Assembly (NCBI GenBank): GCA_017961175.1
Contig: JAGCXV010000022.1
Span: 1 to 59,318 of the forward strand
Direction of reading: 5' to 3'
DNA: 59,318 bases
DNA from: Bacteroidales bacterium
GTDB taxonomy: Bacteria > Bacteroidota > Bacteroidia > Bacteroidales > UBA932
A program made the position numbers and the translations under genes. Below the pieces are notes generated by a model. It saw only the letters and a list, made by a program, of their open reading frames with translations, was not told the DNA's origin and searched no databases. Shown piece by piece: positions 24,516 through 33,476 of this stretch. Each line of letters begins with the position of its first letter. Positions within the stretch are counted from its first letter, which is position 1.

Positions 24516-26048
24516 ATGAGATTAGGTCAATTACTGAAGGGAATAAGGATCATCCGGGAGTTCCAGGGAAGAGAAGAAATCTCCCCGGAGACCGCCATGT
24601 TCTCCGTAGTCAGCAGCCACGATGTCAAAAGCATTAGCGCAGACTCCCGCAAATGCTCCCGCGGCAGCCTTTTCATTGCCGTAAGGGGAGCCGCCGCAGA
24701 CGGAGGCAAATATATCCGCGATGCCATTGAAAGAGGCGCGCAGTACATTGTGTGCGAGAATATTCCTGAAGACGAGGAAGCCCCTATCCGCAGGGGAGAC
24801 CGCGATCTTGTCACATACGTTATAGTAAAAAGCAGCCGCGAGGCAGAGGCAAAGATTGCAGTCAACAACTTCTGCAACCCTTCCGCAAAGCTGAAGCTCA
24901 TAGGAGTGACCGGAACCAACGGAAAGACCTCCATCGCGACCCTGCTCTACAATACTTTCACCGCCCTCGGATACAAGTGCGGCCTTCTGTCCACCATAGC
25001 GAACTATGTGGGTAGCGAGAAGTACCCTACAATCAACACCACTCCGGGTCCGCTGGAGCTGAACAAGCTTCTGGACCAGATGGTTACTGAAGGTTGCCAG
25101 TATTGCTTCATGGAGGTCAGTTCCCACGCCATAGACCAGGAGAGGATCACGGGAGTGAAGTTTGCCGGCGGCATATTCACCAACCTTACACACGACCATC
25201 TGGATTACCACAAGACTTTCGAGAACTACCGCAACTGCAAGAAGGCGTTCTTCGACAGCCTGACCCCGGACGCCTTCGCACTTACCAACATCGACGACCG
25301 CAACGGAGAGTTCATGGTCCAGAACACCAGGGCACAGGTACACACCTACTCCACCCGCAACATCGCTGATTTCAAGACCAGGATAATCGAGCAGAGCATA
25401 GACGGCATGCAGCTTAATATCAACGGCACGGAGGTGTGGTGCAACTTCATCGGCGAATACAATGCGGAGAACCTCACCGCCATTTACGGAACCGCAATCC
25501 TTCTGGGCGCCCCTCACGACGAGGTGGTAAAGATCATGAGCACACTGCGCAGCGTGAACGGACGTCTGGAATATTTCAAGGGAGACGACGGCATTATCGC
25601 CGCAGTGGATTACGCCCATACTCCGGACGCTCTGGAAAACGTGCTCAAGACCCTCAAGGCCCTCAAGCCTAAAGGTGGCCTGATCTGCGTCTTCGGCTGC
25701 GGAGGAGACCGCGACAAGACAAAGCGCCCGAAGATGGGAGCCATCGCAGGAATGTACTCGGACCGAATCTTCGTAACCAGCGACAATCCGAGGACGGAAG
25801 ACCCGATGGCAATCATAGACAACATCAAAGCCGGAATGGATGCCGACTCGGTCCTCAAGGCCAAGTTCATTCCGGACCGCATACAGGCAATACAGAATGC
25901 TGTAATGACCGCTCCGCCTGACTCCATAATTCTGGTTGCCGGCAAAGGACACGAGGACTATCAGATAATCGGCACTGAAAAGCGCCATATGGACGACAAG
26001 GAAACCGTAAAGGAAGCCTTCAGGCTCCGCGAATACGGAAGACAATAA
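24516..26048 (+). CDS. murE: UDP-MurNAc-L-Ala-D-Glu : meso-diaminopimelate ligase
   Basis: Mur ligase of 510 residues that adds the third amino acid to the peptidoglycan precursor. The N-terminal UDP-binding domain contains KSISADSRKCSRGSLFIAV, the ATP-binding P-loop is GVTGTNGKTS near 130-138, and the carbamylated-lysine region reads CFMEVSSHAIDQER. The specificity motif is SDNPRTEDP (about 424-432); DNPR is the form found in meso-diaminopimelate enzymes, so the organism should have diaminopimelate in its wall. Located 15 nt after ftsI. Confidence 0.96.
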   Translation: MRLGQLLKGIRIIREFQGREEISPETAMFSVVSSHDVKSISADSRKCSRGSLFIAVRGAAADGGKYIRDAIERGAQYIVCENIPEDEEAPIRRGDRDLVTYVIVKSSREAEAKIAVNNFCNPSAKLKLIGVTGTNGKTSIATLLYNTFTALGYKCGLLSTIANYVGSEKYPTINTTPGPLELNKLLDQMVTEGCQYCFMEVSSHAIDQERITGVKFAGGIFTNLTHDHLDYHKTFENYRNCKKAFFDSLTPDAFALTNIDDRNGEFMVQNTRAQVHTYSTRNIADFKTRIIEQSIDGMQLNINGTEVWCNFIGEYNAENLTAIYGTAILLGAPHDEVVKIMSTLRSVNGRLEYFKGDDGIIAAVDYAHTPDALENVLKTLKALKPKGGLICVFGCGGDRDKTKRPKMGAIAGMYSDRIFVTSDNPRTEDPMAIIDNIKAGMDADSVLKAKFIPDRIQAIQNAVMTAPPDSIILVAGKGHEDYQIIGTEKRHMDDKETVKEAFRLREYGRQ

Positions 26049-26066
26049 AACAGAAAGCAGAAGATT

Positions 26067-27347
26067 ATGTTATATCATCTTTTCAAATGGTTCGAGAGCA
26101 TGGGATGGGACATCCCTGGAGCTAACCTGATGAGATACGTTACTTTCAGAGGAGCGGCGTGCATCATATTGGCGCTGATAATTGCCTTTTGGATAGGCCC
26201 TAAGATCATTCACCGCCTGCAGAAAAAGCAGATCGGCGAGACCATCCGCGACCTCGGCCTGGAAGGACAGCTGGCAAAGAAGGGAACGCCTACCATGGGC
26301 GGATTGATCATATTGCTCAGCATACTGATTCCGGTCCTGCTGTTCTGCAACCTTACAAGCATATATGTGATCCTTCTGATATTCACCACATTATGCCTGG
26401 GATTCATCGGATTCAAGGACGACTCCATCAAGGTCTTCAAGAAGAACAAGGAAGGCCTCAAGGGTAAATACAAGATATTCGGCCAGCTGGCAGTGGGCAT
26501 CGTGGTCGGAGTAACCCTGCTCGTCAGCAAGCAGAACGTTATCCGTCTCTACAGCGACACCCCTAAAGAAGGAGAGAAGACGGAAGTGGTAAGCGGAATC
26601 GGAGACGAGAAGGTAATTTATTATCGCGATGTAAAAAGCCGTACCACAACCATTCCGTTCCTCAAGCACAACGAGTTCAAATACTCCTGGCTGGCTCCGG
26701 GAGAAGGCCGTTTCAGAGACTGGGCAACCAACGTCATCTACGTGATTATCATCACCTTCATCGTGATGGCGGTCTCCAACGGCACCAACCTTACTGATGG
26801 AATGGATGGCCTGGCCACAGGCACTTCGGCCATAGTGGGTGCCACGGTGGCCATACTGGCCTACCTGAGCGGTAACGCCATCTTCGCCGATTACCTGAGC
26901 ATTATGTATATACCGAACACGAGCGAAATCGTGATATTCATGGCCGCCTTCGTGGGAGCCCTCATCGGTTTCCTGTGGTACAACACCTACCCTGCACAGG
27001 TATTTATGGGAGACACCGGAAGTCTTGCAATCGGAGGCATAATCGGAGTGGCCGCCATAATGATAAGGAAAGAGTTTCTCATCCCTATTTTCTGCGGCGT
27101 GTTCTTCGTGGAGAGCCTCAGCGTAATCATACAGAGATATTATTTCAAGTACACCAAAAAGAAGAAGGGAGAAGGAGTCAGGGTGTTCAGGATGACCCCG
27201 CTGCACCATCACTTCCAGAAGGAAAACCCGGACGCCATCATCCAGTGGCCGCACCACATCACCCCTGAGGCAAAGATCACCGTCCACTTCTGGATCATCA
27301 CGATAGTGCTCGGAATACTCTCGGTAATAACATTGAAAATCAGATAG
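26067..27347 (+). CDS. mraY: Phospho-N-acetylmuramoyl-pentapeptide transferase MraY
   Basis: Polytopic enzyme that transfers phospho-MurNAc-pentapeptide to undecaprenyl phosphate, making lipid I. About ten hydrophobic segments are visible. Active-site blocks are KKGTPTMGGL, FKDDSIKVFKKNKEGLKGKYK, TNLTDGMDGLATGTS, and the HHHFQ metal site in RMTPLHHHFQKENPD. At 426 residues it is longer than the E. coli protein (360) owing to an insert of about 60 residues after the fourth helix, a feature shared by Bacteroidota MraY. It follows murE by 18 nt. Confidence 0.96.
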   Translation: MLYHLFKWFESMGWDIPGANLMRYVTFRGAACIILALIIAFWIGPKIIHRLQKKQIGETIRDLGLEGQLAKKGTPTMGGLIILLSILIPVLLFCNLTSIYVILLIFTTLCLGFIGFKDDSIKVFKKNKEGLKGKYKIFGQLAVGIVVGVTLLVSKQNVIRLYSDTPKEGEKTEVVSGIGDEKVIYYRDVKSRTTTIPFLKHNEFKYSWLAPGEGRFRDWATNVIYVIIITFIVMAVSNGTNLTDGMDGLATGTSAIVGATVAILAYLSGNAIFADYLSIMYIPNTSEIVIFMAAFVGALIGFLWYNTYPAQVFMGDTGSLAIGGIIGVAAIMIRKEFLIPIFCGVFFVESLSVIIQRYYFKYTKKKKGEGVRVFRMTPLHHHFQKENPDAIIQWPHHITPEAKITVHFWIITIVLGILSVITLKIR

Positions 27348-27353
27348 TACAAT

Positions 27354-28694
27354 ATGGGTAAGAAAAGAATCGTAATACTCGGAGGAGGAGAAAGCGGAGT
27401 GGGAAGCGCCGTCCTTGCAAAGGTCAAGGGCTTTGACGTGTTCCTCAGCGATGCCGGCACCATTAAGCCGCAATACAAGGAAACCCTCTCCAAATTCCAG
27501 ATCGAATACGAAGAAGGAGGCCACACCGAGGAAAAAATCCTCTGTGCAGACGAGGTCATAAAGAGTCCGGGAATCCCTGAGGAGAACCCTATGGTTCAGA
27601 GCATCAGGGAATACCGTATACCGGTTATCTCTGAGATAGAGTTTGCCGGAAGATATGACCGCGCAAAGAAGATCTGCATAACCGGAAGCAACGGAAAGAC
27701 CACCACCACTTCCCTGATCTACTATATGCTCAAGAATGCTGGGCTTAACGTTGGACTGGCCGGCAACATCGGCAAGAGCTACGCCTACCAGGTTGCAACC
27801 GAGAACTTCGACTATTACGTAATAGAGCTCAGCAGCTTCCAGCTGGACGGAATGTATGCTTTCAAGGCAGACATCGCCATACTGACCAACATCACTCCGG
27901 ACCATCTGGACCGCTACCAGTTCAAGATGCAGAACTATGTGGACGCCAAGTTCCGCATTGTCCAGAACCTTACAGACAGGGAATGCTTCGTCTTCTGCGC
28001 AGATGATCCTATCACGGCCAAGGAACTGGACCGCATAGTGCTGACGGCAAAGAAACTTCCGTTCACCCAGAAGAAGAAAGTTGACCAGGGAGCTTTCATA
28101 GACGAAGACCGCCTGTTTGTCCGCTACGAGGATGACGAATACTCGATGTACCTGAAGGAACTTGCCCTTCAGGGTAAGCACAATGTCTACAACTCAATGG
28201 CAGCAGCCATCGCTGCAAAGGCCGTTAACATAGACAACAAGGTTATACGCGAATCGCTGATGAATTTCCAGGGAGTTGAGCACCGCCTGGAGAAAGTCCT
28301 CTCCATCAAGGGAGTGATGTACATCAACGACTCCAAGGCAACCAATGTGGACTCCGCCTGGTACGCCCTGGAAAGCATGACCACCCCTGTGGTATGGATA
28401 GCCGGCGGCAAGGACAAGGGCAACGACTACAGCCCGCTTTACAAATTTGTCAAGGACAAGGTGAAGGTACTCATCTGCATGGGGCTCCACAACGAGAAAC
28501 TCCACGAGTGCTTCCAAGACAAGGTAGATAAGATAATAGATGTAACCAGTGCAAAAGACGCGGTAAAAGCAGCTTACGAGAACTCAGTCCCTGGAGACAC
28601 GGTGCTCCTCAGCCCGTGCTGCGCCAGCTTCGACCTTTTCAAGAGCTATGAAGATCGCGGAGAACAGTTCAAGAAAGCAGTAAGGGAATTGTAA
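27354..28694 (+). CDS. murD: UDP-MurNAc-L-Ala : D-glutamate ligase
   Basis: Mur ligase of 446 residues that adds D-Glu to UDP-MurNAc-L-Ala. The N-terminal Rossmann-like domain starts KKRIVILGGGESGVGSAVLA; the P-loop is ITGSNGKTTTTSL; the central domain contains ELSSFQLDG and TNITPDHLDRY; the C-terminal domain contains YINDSKATNVDS and WIAGGKDKGNDY. All are diagnostic for MurD. It begins 6 nt after mraY, and its stop overlaps the ftsW start by one base. Confidence 0.96.
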   Translation: MGKKRIVILGGGESGVGSAVLAKVKGFDVFLSDAGTIKPQYKETLSKFQIEYEEGGHTEEKILCADEVIKSPGIPEENPMVQSIREYRIPVISEIEFAGRYDRAKKICITGSNGKTTTTSLIYYMLKNAGLNVGLAGNIGKSYAYQVATENFDYYVIELSSFQLDGMYAFKADIAILTNITPDHLDRYQFKMQNYVDAKFRIVQNLTDRECFVFCADDPITAKELDRIVLTAKKLPFTQKKKVDQGAFIDEDRLFVRYEDDEYSMYLKELALQGKHNVYNSMAAAIAAKAVNIDNKVIRESLMNFQGVEHRLEKVLSIKGVMYINDSKATNVDSAWYALESMTTPVVWIAGGKDKGNDYSPLYKFVKDKVKVLICMGLHNEKLHECFQDKVDKIIDVTSAKDAVKAAYENSVPGDTVLLSPCCASFDLFKSYEDRGEQFKKAVREL

Positions 28695-30106
28695 TGGCAG
28701 ACAAGGAGAAGGACATAAGGGACAGCGAGAATCAGACCCCGCAGGAAGAGGTAATGAGCCGTCTCCACGGAGACAAGGTGATCTGGGCCATTTTCTTCCT
28801 TCTGAGCCTGATTTCCATCGCCCTCATATATTCAGCCAGCAGCAGCCTGGCATATATGAAGGGCAGCACCAACTTTGCCATCCTTATGAAGCAGATAAGG
28901 TTTGTGGTGCTTGGAATCGGCGCGCTGTTCATCTGCTACAAGATACCGCCAAAATGGTACAGGGCCGTGTCCATGCTGACCCTGCTTCTGGCAATAGTCC
29001 TTCTTGTGCTGACACTTGCCGTCGGTGTCAAGACCAACGACGCCCAGAGATGGCTCTCCATCGGAGGATTGCAGTTCCAGCCGACAGAGTTCGCCAAGAT
29101 AGCCATCGTGCTGTATCTGGCAAGAGCTCTGGAAATCATGAAGATAGACACCTACAAGAGTTTCCTGCTGAAAATCATCGCCCCTATCGGAGTCTGCATA
29201 GTTCTGGTGCTTGTGGGCAGCGTTTCGGCAGCTCTTTACCTTGCGCTGATCTGCTTCATCGTGCTGTTCATAGCCGGCATCAAGCCATCCTATCTGATAA
29301 AGACCGTAGGACTTGGAGTTGCTGCCGTTGTGCTGTTGATTGTAGTCCATCTGGCAAGCAAGCCATTCACATCGGAGCACAGGGGAGTGTTCCCGAGAAT
29401 GGACACCGCGATAGAAAGGTTCAACCGCTTCTTCAGCAGCGATGACGACATAGACGTGTCCACCCTGGACAAGAGGGAACAGCAGAGGCTTGCGGACGAA
29501 ACCCTCCAGGCGGATATGGCTCAGATTGCTGTGAAGGAAGGCGGACTTCTGGGAAAGGGCCCGGGCAAGAGTACTCAGCGATATGTATTGCCTCACCCTT
29601 ACTCGGACTATATCTATTCCATCATCCTGGAAGAATACGGACTGTGGGGAGGAATACTGGTGATGATGCTCTACGTGTGGTTCTTCTACCGCTGCGTGCT
29701 GATTGTCAGGGGATGCCGTACGGTATTCTCCGCCGTGACGGCAGGAGGCCTGGGAGCGGTGATACTGGTTCAGGCGATGCTCCACATACTGGTGAACGTG
29801 GGCATATTCCCTGTAACCGGCCACACCCTTCCGCTGATAAGCCTGGGAGGAACCTCCTTCGTGATTATCAGTTGCGCCTTCGGAATCATTCTCTCCATCT
29901 CCAGGACAAAGGAAGATGCAGAGGCTATGCTCCAGGAAAGGGAAAGGGAGGAAAAGGAACAGAAACGGCTCGAGCGTGAGCGCAAGAAAGAAGAGGAGCG
30001 CAAGGCCGCCCAGGAAGAGCAGCTCAAGCAAGATGCAATGACTCAGGAAGAAAGAGACGAGTATCTCAAACAAAGATATGCAGACCAGTTAGGTCCAGAT
30101 GAATAA
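28694..30106 (+). CDS. ftsW: Septal peptidoglycan glycosyltransferase FtsW (SEDS) with charged C-terminal tail
   Basis: SEDS-family polymerase of 470 residues that works with FtsI. The N-terminus has about 35 cytoplasmic residues; then ten hydrophobic segments follow. Conserved SEDS features are SIGGLQFQPTEFAKIA, the large extracytoplasmic loop with GGLLGKGPGKS (homologues GLFGxGxGxS) and the ending HTLPLISLGGTSFVI. After the last helix there is a tail of about 60 residues made almost only of Glu, Lys, Arg and Gln, which should form a long single helix or coiled coil; E. coli FtsW lacks such a tail. Its start overlaps the murD stop. Confidence 0.94.
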   Translation: MADKEKDIRDSENQTPQEEVMSRLHGDKVIWAIFFLLSLISIALIYSASSSLAYMKGSTNFAILMKQIRFVVLGIGALFICYKIPPKWYRAVSMLTLLLAIVLLVLTLAVGVKTNDAQRWLSIGGLQFQPTEFAKIAIVLYLARALEIMKIDTYKSFLLKIIAPIGVCIVLVLVGSVSAALYLALICFIVLFIAGIKPSYLIKTVGLGVAAVVLLIVVHLASKPFTSEHRGVFPRMDTAIERFNRFFSSDDDIDVSTLDKREQQRLADETLQADMAQIAVKEGGLLGKGPGKSTQRYVLPHPYSDYIYSIILEEYGLWGGILVMMLYVWFFYRCVLIVRGCRTVFSAVTAGGLGAVILVQAMLHILVNVGIFPVTGHTLPLISLGGTSFVIISCAFGIILSISRTKEDAEAMLQEREREEKEQKRLERERKKEEERKAAQEEQLKQDAMTQEERDEYLKQRYADQLGPDE

Positions 30107-30115
30107 AAACGTGTT

Positions 30116-32638
30116 ATGGATAAATTAAAGGTAATAGTAAGCGGCGGAGGAACCGGGGGACACATCTTCCCGGCAATCTCCATAGCAAACGCCATCCGGG
30201 CTCAGGTTCCGGATGCGGACATCCTCTTTGTAGGAGCCAGCGGCAGAATGGAAATGGAAAAGGTTCCGGCAGCAGGCTACCCGATAAAGGGAATCCCGGC
30301 AAGGGGACTACACAGGCCGCTCTACTCCCTGTCCAACATAGGCGTAGCCAGAGACTACCTCAAATGCCGCCGCCTGGCAAAGAAAATCGTTAAGGATTTC
30401 AAGCCGGACTTCGTAGTCGGAGTCGGCGGATACGCATCAGCAGCCGTGGTTTCAGCAGCCGCAGCGCTTAAGGTTCCGGTACTCCTGCAGGAGCAGAACT
30501 CATTTGCCGGAATCGTAAACCGCAAGAACGCCTCCAAGGCAGCCAAGATATGCGTTGCGTACGACAATATGGAACGCTTCTTCCCTAAGGACAGGATCCT
30601 GCTTACCGGAAACCCTATCCGCAAGGAGATCGTCCGCTGCACTCCTGAAATGAAGGAAGAGGGAATACGCTTCTACAACCTTGATCCTGAGAAGAAAACC
30701 GTATTCGTCGTTGGCGGAAGCCTGGGATGCCGTACCCTGAACAACTGTATGAAAAAAGCTATACTGGAAAACCGCATAAAGGGATTCCAGGTTATCTGGC
30801 AGTGTGGCAAGGTCTATAAGAAAGAGATAGACGAGTTTTTGAAATCTAATCCTCATGAGTGTGTCTGTTGTACTGATTTCATTAGCAGGATGGACCTTGC
30901 CTACGCCGCTGCCGACATCGTGGTCAGCCGCGCCGGAGCCGGAACGATATCCGAGCTCTGCGTAGCTGGCAAATGTACCGTGTTCGTGCCTAGCCCTAAC
31001 GTTGCTGAAGACCATCAGACACACAACGCCATGTCTTTGGTTAACAAGGATGCAGCAATGATAATTAAGGACGCCGAGGCTGAAAGCAAGCTGATGGACA
31101 CCATAGACGCTTTGATCGCCGATCCGGAAAAGAGGCAGAATCTGGAGAAGAACATCCTCCTTCTTGCAAAGCCGAATGCCGGAAAGGAAATCGCTGACGA
31201 GTGCCTGAAACTCTGCAAGGGAAAAGATTTCTCGGCGAAGGGTTCCGAACCGAAGAACGTTTACTTCATTGGAATAGGCGGAATAGGAATGAGCGCCCTG
31301 GCCCGTTATTACAAGAGCCGCGGATGCAGCGTCAGCGGATATGACCGCACCCCTAGCCCTCTGACCAAGGCCCTGGAAAGCGAAGGCATCGCAGTACATT
31401 ACGACGACAACCCTTCCCTCATTCCGCAGGACAAGGAGAACACCCTGGTAATCTACACGCCTGCGATACCTGCAGACATGCAGGAGCTCGTGACGGTTAA
31501 CGCCCAGGGATACAAGGTGATAAAGAGGAGCAGGGCTCTCGGCCACATCGCCGAGGGAAAGACCTGCCTTGCAATCAGCGGCAGCCACGGCAAGACCACG
31601 ACCAGCACCCTCCTTGCCCACATCTTCCAGGATAGCGGCAAGGGATGCAACGCCTTCCTTGGCGGAATCTCCCGCAACTACGACAGCAACCTGCTGCTGG
31701 CAAAGAACGACACTGTTGTAGCAGAGGCAGACGAGTTCGACCGCTCCTTCCACCAGCTGTTCCCTCACATTGCGGTAGTAACAGCAACGGATCCGGACCA
31801 TCTGGACATTTACGGAACGGTGGAGAACATGAGAGAGGCCTACGCCAAGTTCGCCTCCCAGGTTGACGCGGACGGTTACCTGATCGTAAAGCAGGGAGCA
31901 ATACTGGACACTTCGAACGTGAAGGCCAAGATCTACACCTACGCGTTCAAGGCTCCGGAAGGAAAGGCTCCGGACTTCTATGCTTCTGACATCGAGCCTA
32001 TAATGCAGGACGGTAAGGAAACCGGAATGTTCCGCTTCACACTCAACTGCCCTCCGGAGATCGGCAATGTTGAAGGTTGCACCGTAGGCATTCCGGGATG
32101 GGTGAACATAGAGAACGCTGTTGCCGCATCTTCCGTTGCACTGCTTGCCGGCATAGACAAGGAGAGCCTGAAGAAAGCCCTCGCATCATTCCGCGGAGTC
32201 CAGAGAAGGATGGACATCCACGTAAACACTCCAAAGGTGGTGTACATAGATGACTACGCCCACCATCCTCAGGAGATTGCAACCACCATCAGCTCCCTCA
32301 GGGAAGCCTTCCCTACCAGGAAGCTGACCGCCGTCTTCCAGCCTCACCTCTATACAAGGACAAGAGACCTGGCAGACGGATTCGCAGAGGCCCTCAGCAC
32401 CGCGGACAGTGTCATACTGCTGGACATCTACCCGGCCAGGGAACTCCCTATCGAAGGAGTAACCTCCGAGCTGATTTTCAACAAGATGAGCCTCAGCGAC
32501 AAGATACTGATTACCAAGGAGCAACTCCTTGACACAGTAAAACAGAGACTTGAAGAAGGAAAGATAGACCTTCTGGTGACCTTCGGAGCCGGCAACATAG
32601 ACCGCTTCATTGAGCCGCTGGAAAAAATGCTGAAATGA
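30116..32638 (+). CDS. murG-murC: Fused MurG glycosyltransferase and MurC ligase
   Basis: One open frame of 840 residues covers two peptidoglycan enzymes that are normally separate. Residues 1 to about 365 are MurG, which adds GlcNAc to lipid I: SGGGTGGHIFPAISIA, LLQEQNSFAGIVNR, VVGGSLGCRTLNN and SRAGAGTISELC are its motifs. Residues from about 378 are MurC, the UDP-MurNAc : L-alanine ligase: KNVYFIGIGGIGMSALARYY, P-loop AISGSHGKTTTST near 485-497, DEFDRSF, TDPDHLDIYG and the DDYAHHP region. The linker (KLCKGKDFSAKGSEPKN) holds no Met, GTG or TTG that could restart MurC. The two genes are adjacent in related bacteria, so loss of a stop and start would create it. ftsQ starts within its last codons. 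Confidence 0.95.
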   Translation: MDKLKVIVSGGGTGGHIFPAISIANAIRAQVPDADILFVGASGRMEMEKVPAAGYPIKGIPARGLHRPLYSLSNIGVARDYLKCRRLAKKIVKDFKPDFVVGVGGYASAAVVSAAAALKVPVLLQEQNSFAGIVNRKNASKAAKICVAYDNMERFFPKDRILLTGNPIRKEIVRCTPEMKEEGIRFYNLDPEKKTVFVVGGSLGCRTLNNCMKKAILENRIKGFQVIWQCGKVYKKEIDEFLKSNPHECVCCTDFISRMDLAYAAADIVVSRAGAGTISELCVAGKCTVFVPSPNVAEDHQTHNAMSLVNKDAAMIIKDAEAESKLMDTIDALIADPEKRQNLEKNILLLAKPNAGKEIADECLKLCKGKDFSAKGSEPKNVYFIGIGGIGMSALARYYKSRGCSVSGYDRTPSPLTKALESEGIAVHYDDNPSLIPQDKENTLVIYTPAIPADMQELVTVNAQGYKVIKRSRALGHIAEGKTCLAISGSHGKTTTSTLLAHIFQDSGKGCNAFLGGISRNYDSNLLLAKNDTVVAEADEFDRSFHQLFPHIAVVTATDPDHLDIYGTVENMREAYAKFASQVDADGYLIVKQGAILDTSNVKAKIYTYAFKAPEGKAPDFYASDIEPIMQDGKETGMFRFTLNCPPEIGNVEGCTVGIPGWVNIENAVAASSVALLAGIDKESLKKALASFRGVQRRMDIHVNTPKVVYIDDYAHHPQEIATTISSLREAFPTRKLTAVFQPHLYTRTRDLADGFAEALSTADSVILLDIYPARELPIEGVTSELIFNKMSLSDKILITKEQLLDTVKQRLEEGKIDLLVTFGAGNIDRFIEPLEKMLK

Positions 32639-33432
32639 AACCGGTTTGGAGAAACATATTGGCAGGATTGCTGTACGCCGCGCTGACCGTGGCGGCGGGA
32701 GCCTATTTCTGGTTTGCACGCGGCCTTAGGGAAAGCGGCAAGGGCGACGAGGTTGTCAAGAGCGTGAAGGTAACCCTTCTGGACAGCTCGCTGAACAAGT
32801 TCGTCACCAAGCAGGAGATCGTGGACATCATCAACCGCTTCAGCGGCAACGTGATAGGCAGAAGGATAGACAGCATCCGCCTTGGCCAGATAGAGGAACT
32901 CCTCAACCACCGCAGCGTGGTGAAGGAGACCGAGGCCTATGTAACCCGCGACGGCGTGATGAGCATAGAGATCCGCCAGAGGAAACCGGTCATCAGAATC
33001 CAGACAGAGGAGGGAGGATTCTATATGGACGAGACGGCATTTGTATTCCCTCTCATAGAAAACTACTCCTCATACGTTCCGGTGGTAACGGGCAAAGTGC
33101 CGCTGGACGTGCTTATGGACGAGCATCCTCAGAGCAAGGACACTACATCCTGGCTCGGAAAGATCCTCAACCTTGGAATGTACCTGGAGAAACATCCTTT
33201 CTGGAACGCCCAGATAGAGGAGATTTTCTTCAACGACAACGGAGACGTGGAACTGATTGCCAGGGCCGGAAACCAGAAGATCATCTTCGGAGACCTGGAC
33301 AACATCGCGGAGAAATTCGACAAGCTCCACTCATTCTACAGCTACATTATCCCGAAGGCAGGATGGGACAAGTATTCCTGCGTTAACCTTAAATACCGCG
33401 GACAGATAGTCTGCACGAAAGCAAAGAAATAA
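32635..33432 (+). CDS. ftsQ: Cell division protein FtsQ
   Basis: Bitopic division protein of 265 residues. A short cytoplasmic N-terminus (MKPVWRN) is followed by one membrane helix (ILAGLLYAALTVAAGAYFWF) and an extracytoplasmic region with a POTRA-like domain (KFVTKQEIVDIINRF, RRIDSIRLGQIEELLNHRSVV, VTRDGVMSIEIRQRKPVIRI) and the beta-rich C-terminal domain (FGDLDNIAEKFDKLHSFY). FtsQ joins the Z-ring stage to the septal synthases through FtsB and FtsL. The start overlaps the stop of the murG-murC gene by 4 nt. Confidence 0.93.
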   Translation: MKPVWRNILAGLLYAALTVAAGAYFWFARGLRESGKGDEVVKSVKVTLLDSSLNKFVTKQEIVDIINRFSGNVIGRRIDSIRLGQIEELLNHRSVVKETEAYVTRDGVMSIEIRQRKPVIRIQTEEGGFYMDETAFVFPLIENYSSYVPVVTGKVPLDVLMDEHPQSKDTTSWLGKILNLGMYLEKHPFWNAQIEEIFFNDNGDVELIARAGNQKIIFGDLDNIAEKFDKLHSFYSYIIPKAGWDKYSCVNLKYRGQIVCTKAKK

Positions 33433-33476
33433 CTAACAGATACACAAATACACATAACCAGTAACAACATTTAGAT

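Noticed and set aside
26391-28181. A 596-codon frame on the minus strand opposite mraY and murD, and similar long antisense frames opposite murE (504 codons), the NtrY-like kinase (468 codons on +) and the 12-13 kb region (412 codons)
   Set aside because: They lie opposite strongly supported genes, follow their third-position base bias, contain no recognisable domain and have no promoter or operon logic.
30825-30890. Short stretch of AT-richer codons inside murG as a recombination patch
   Set aside because: Only about 20 codons, protein sequence stays conserved and in frame; too short to separate from chance.
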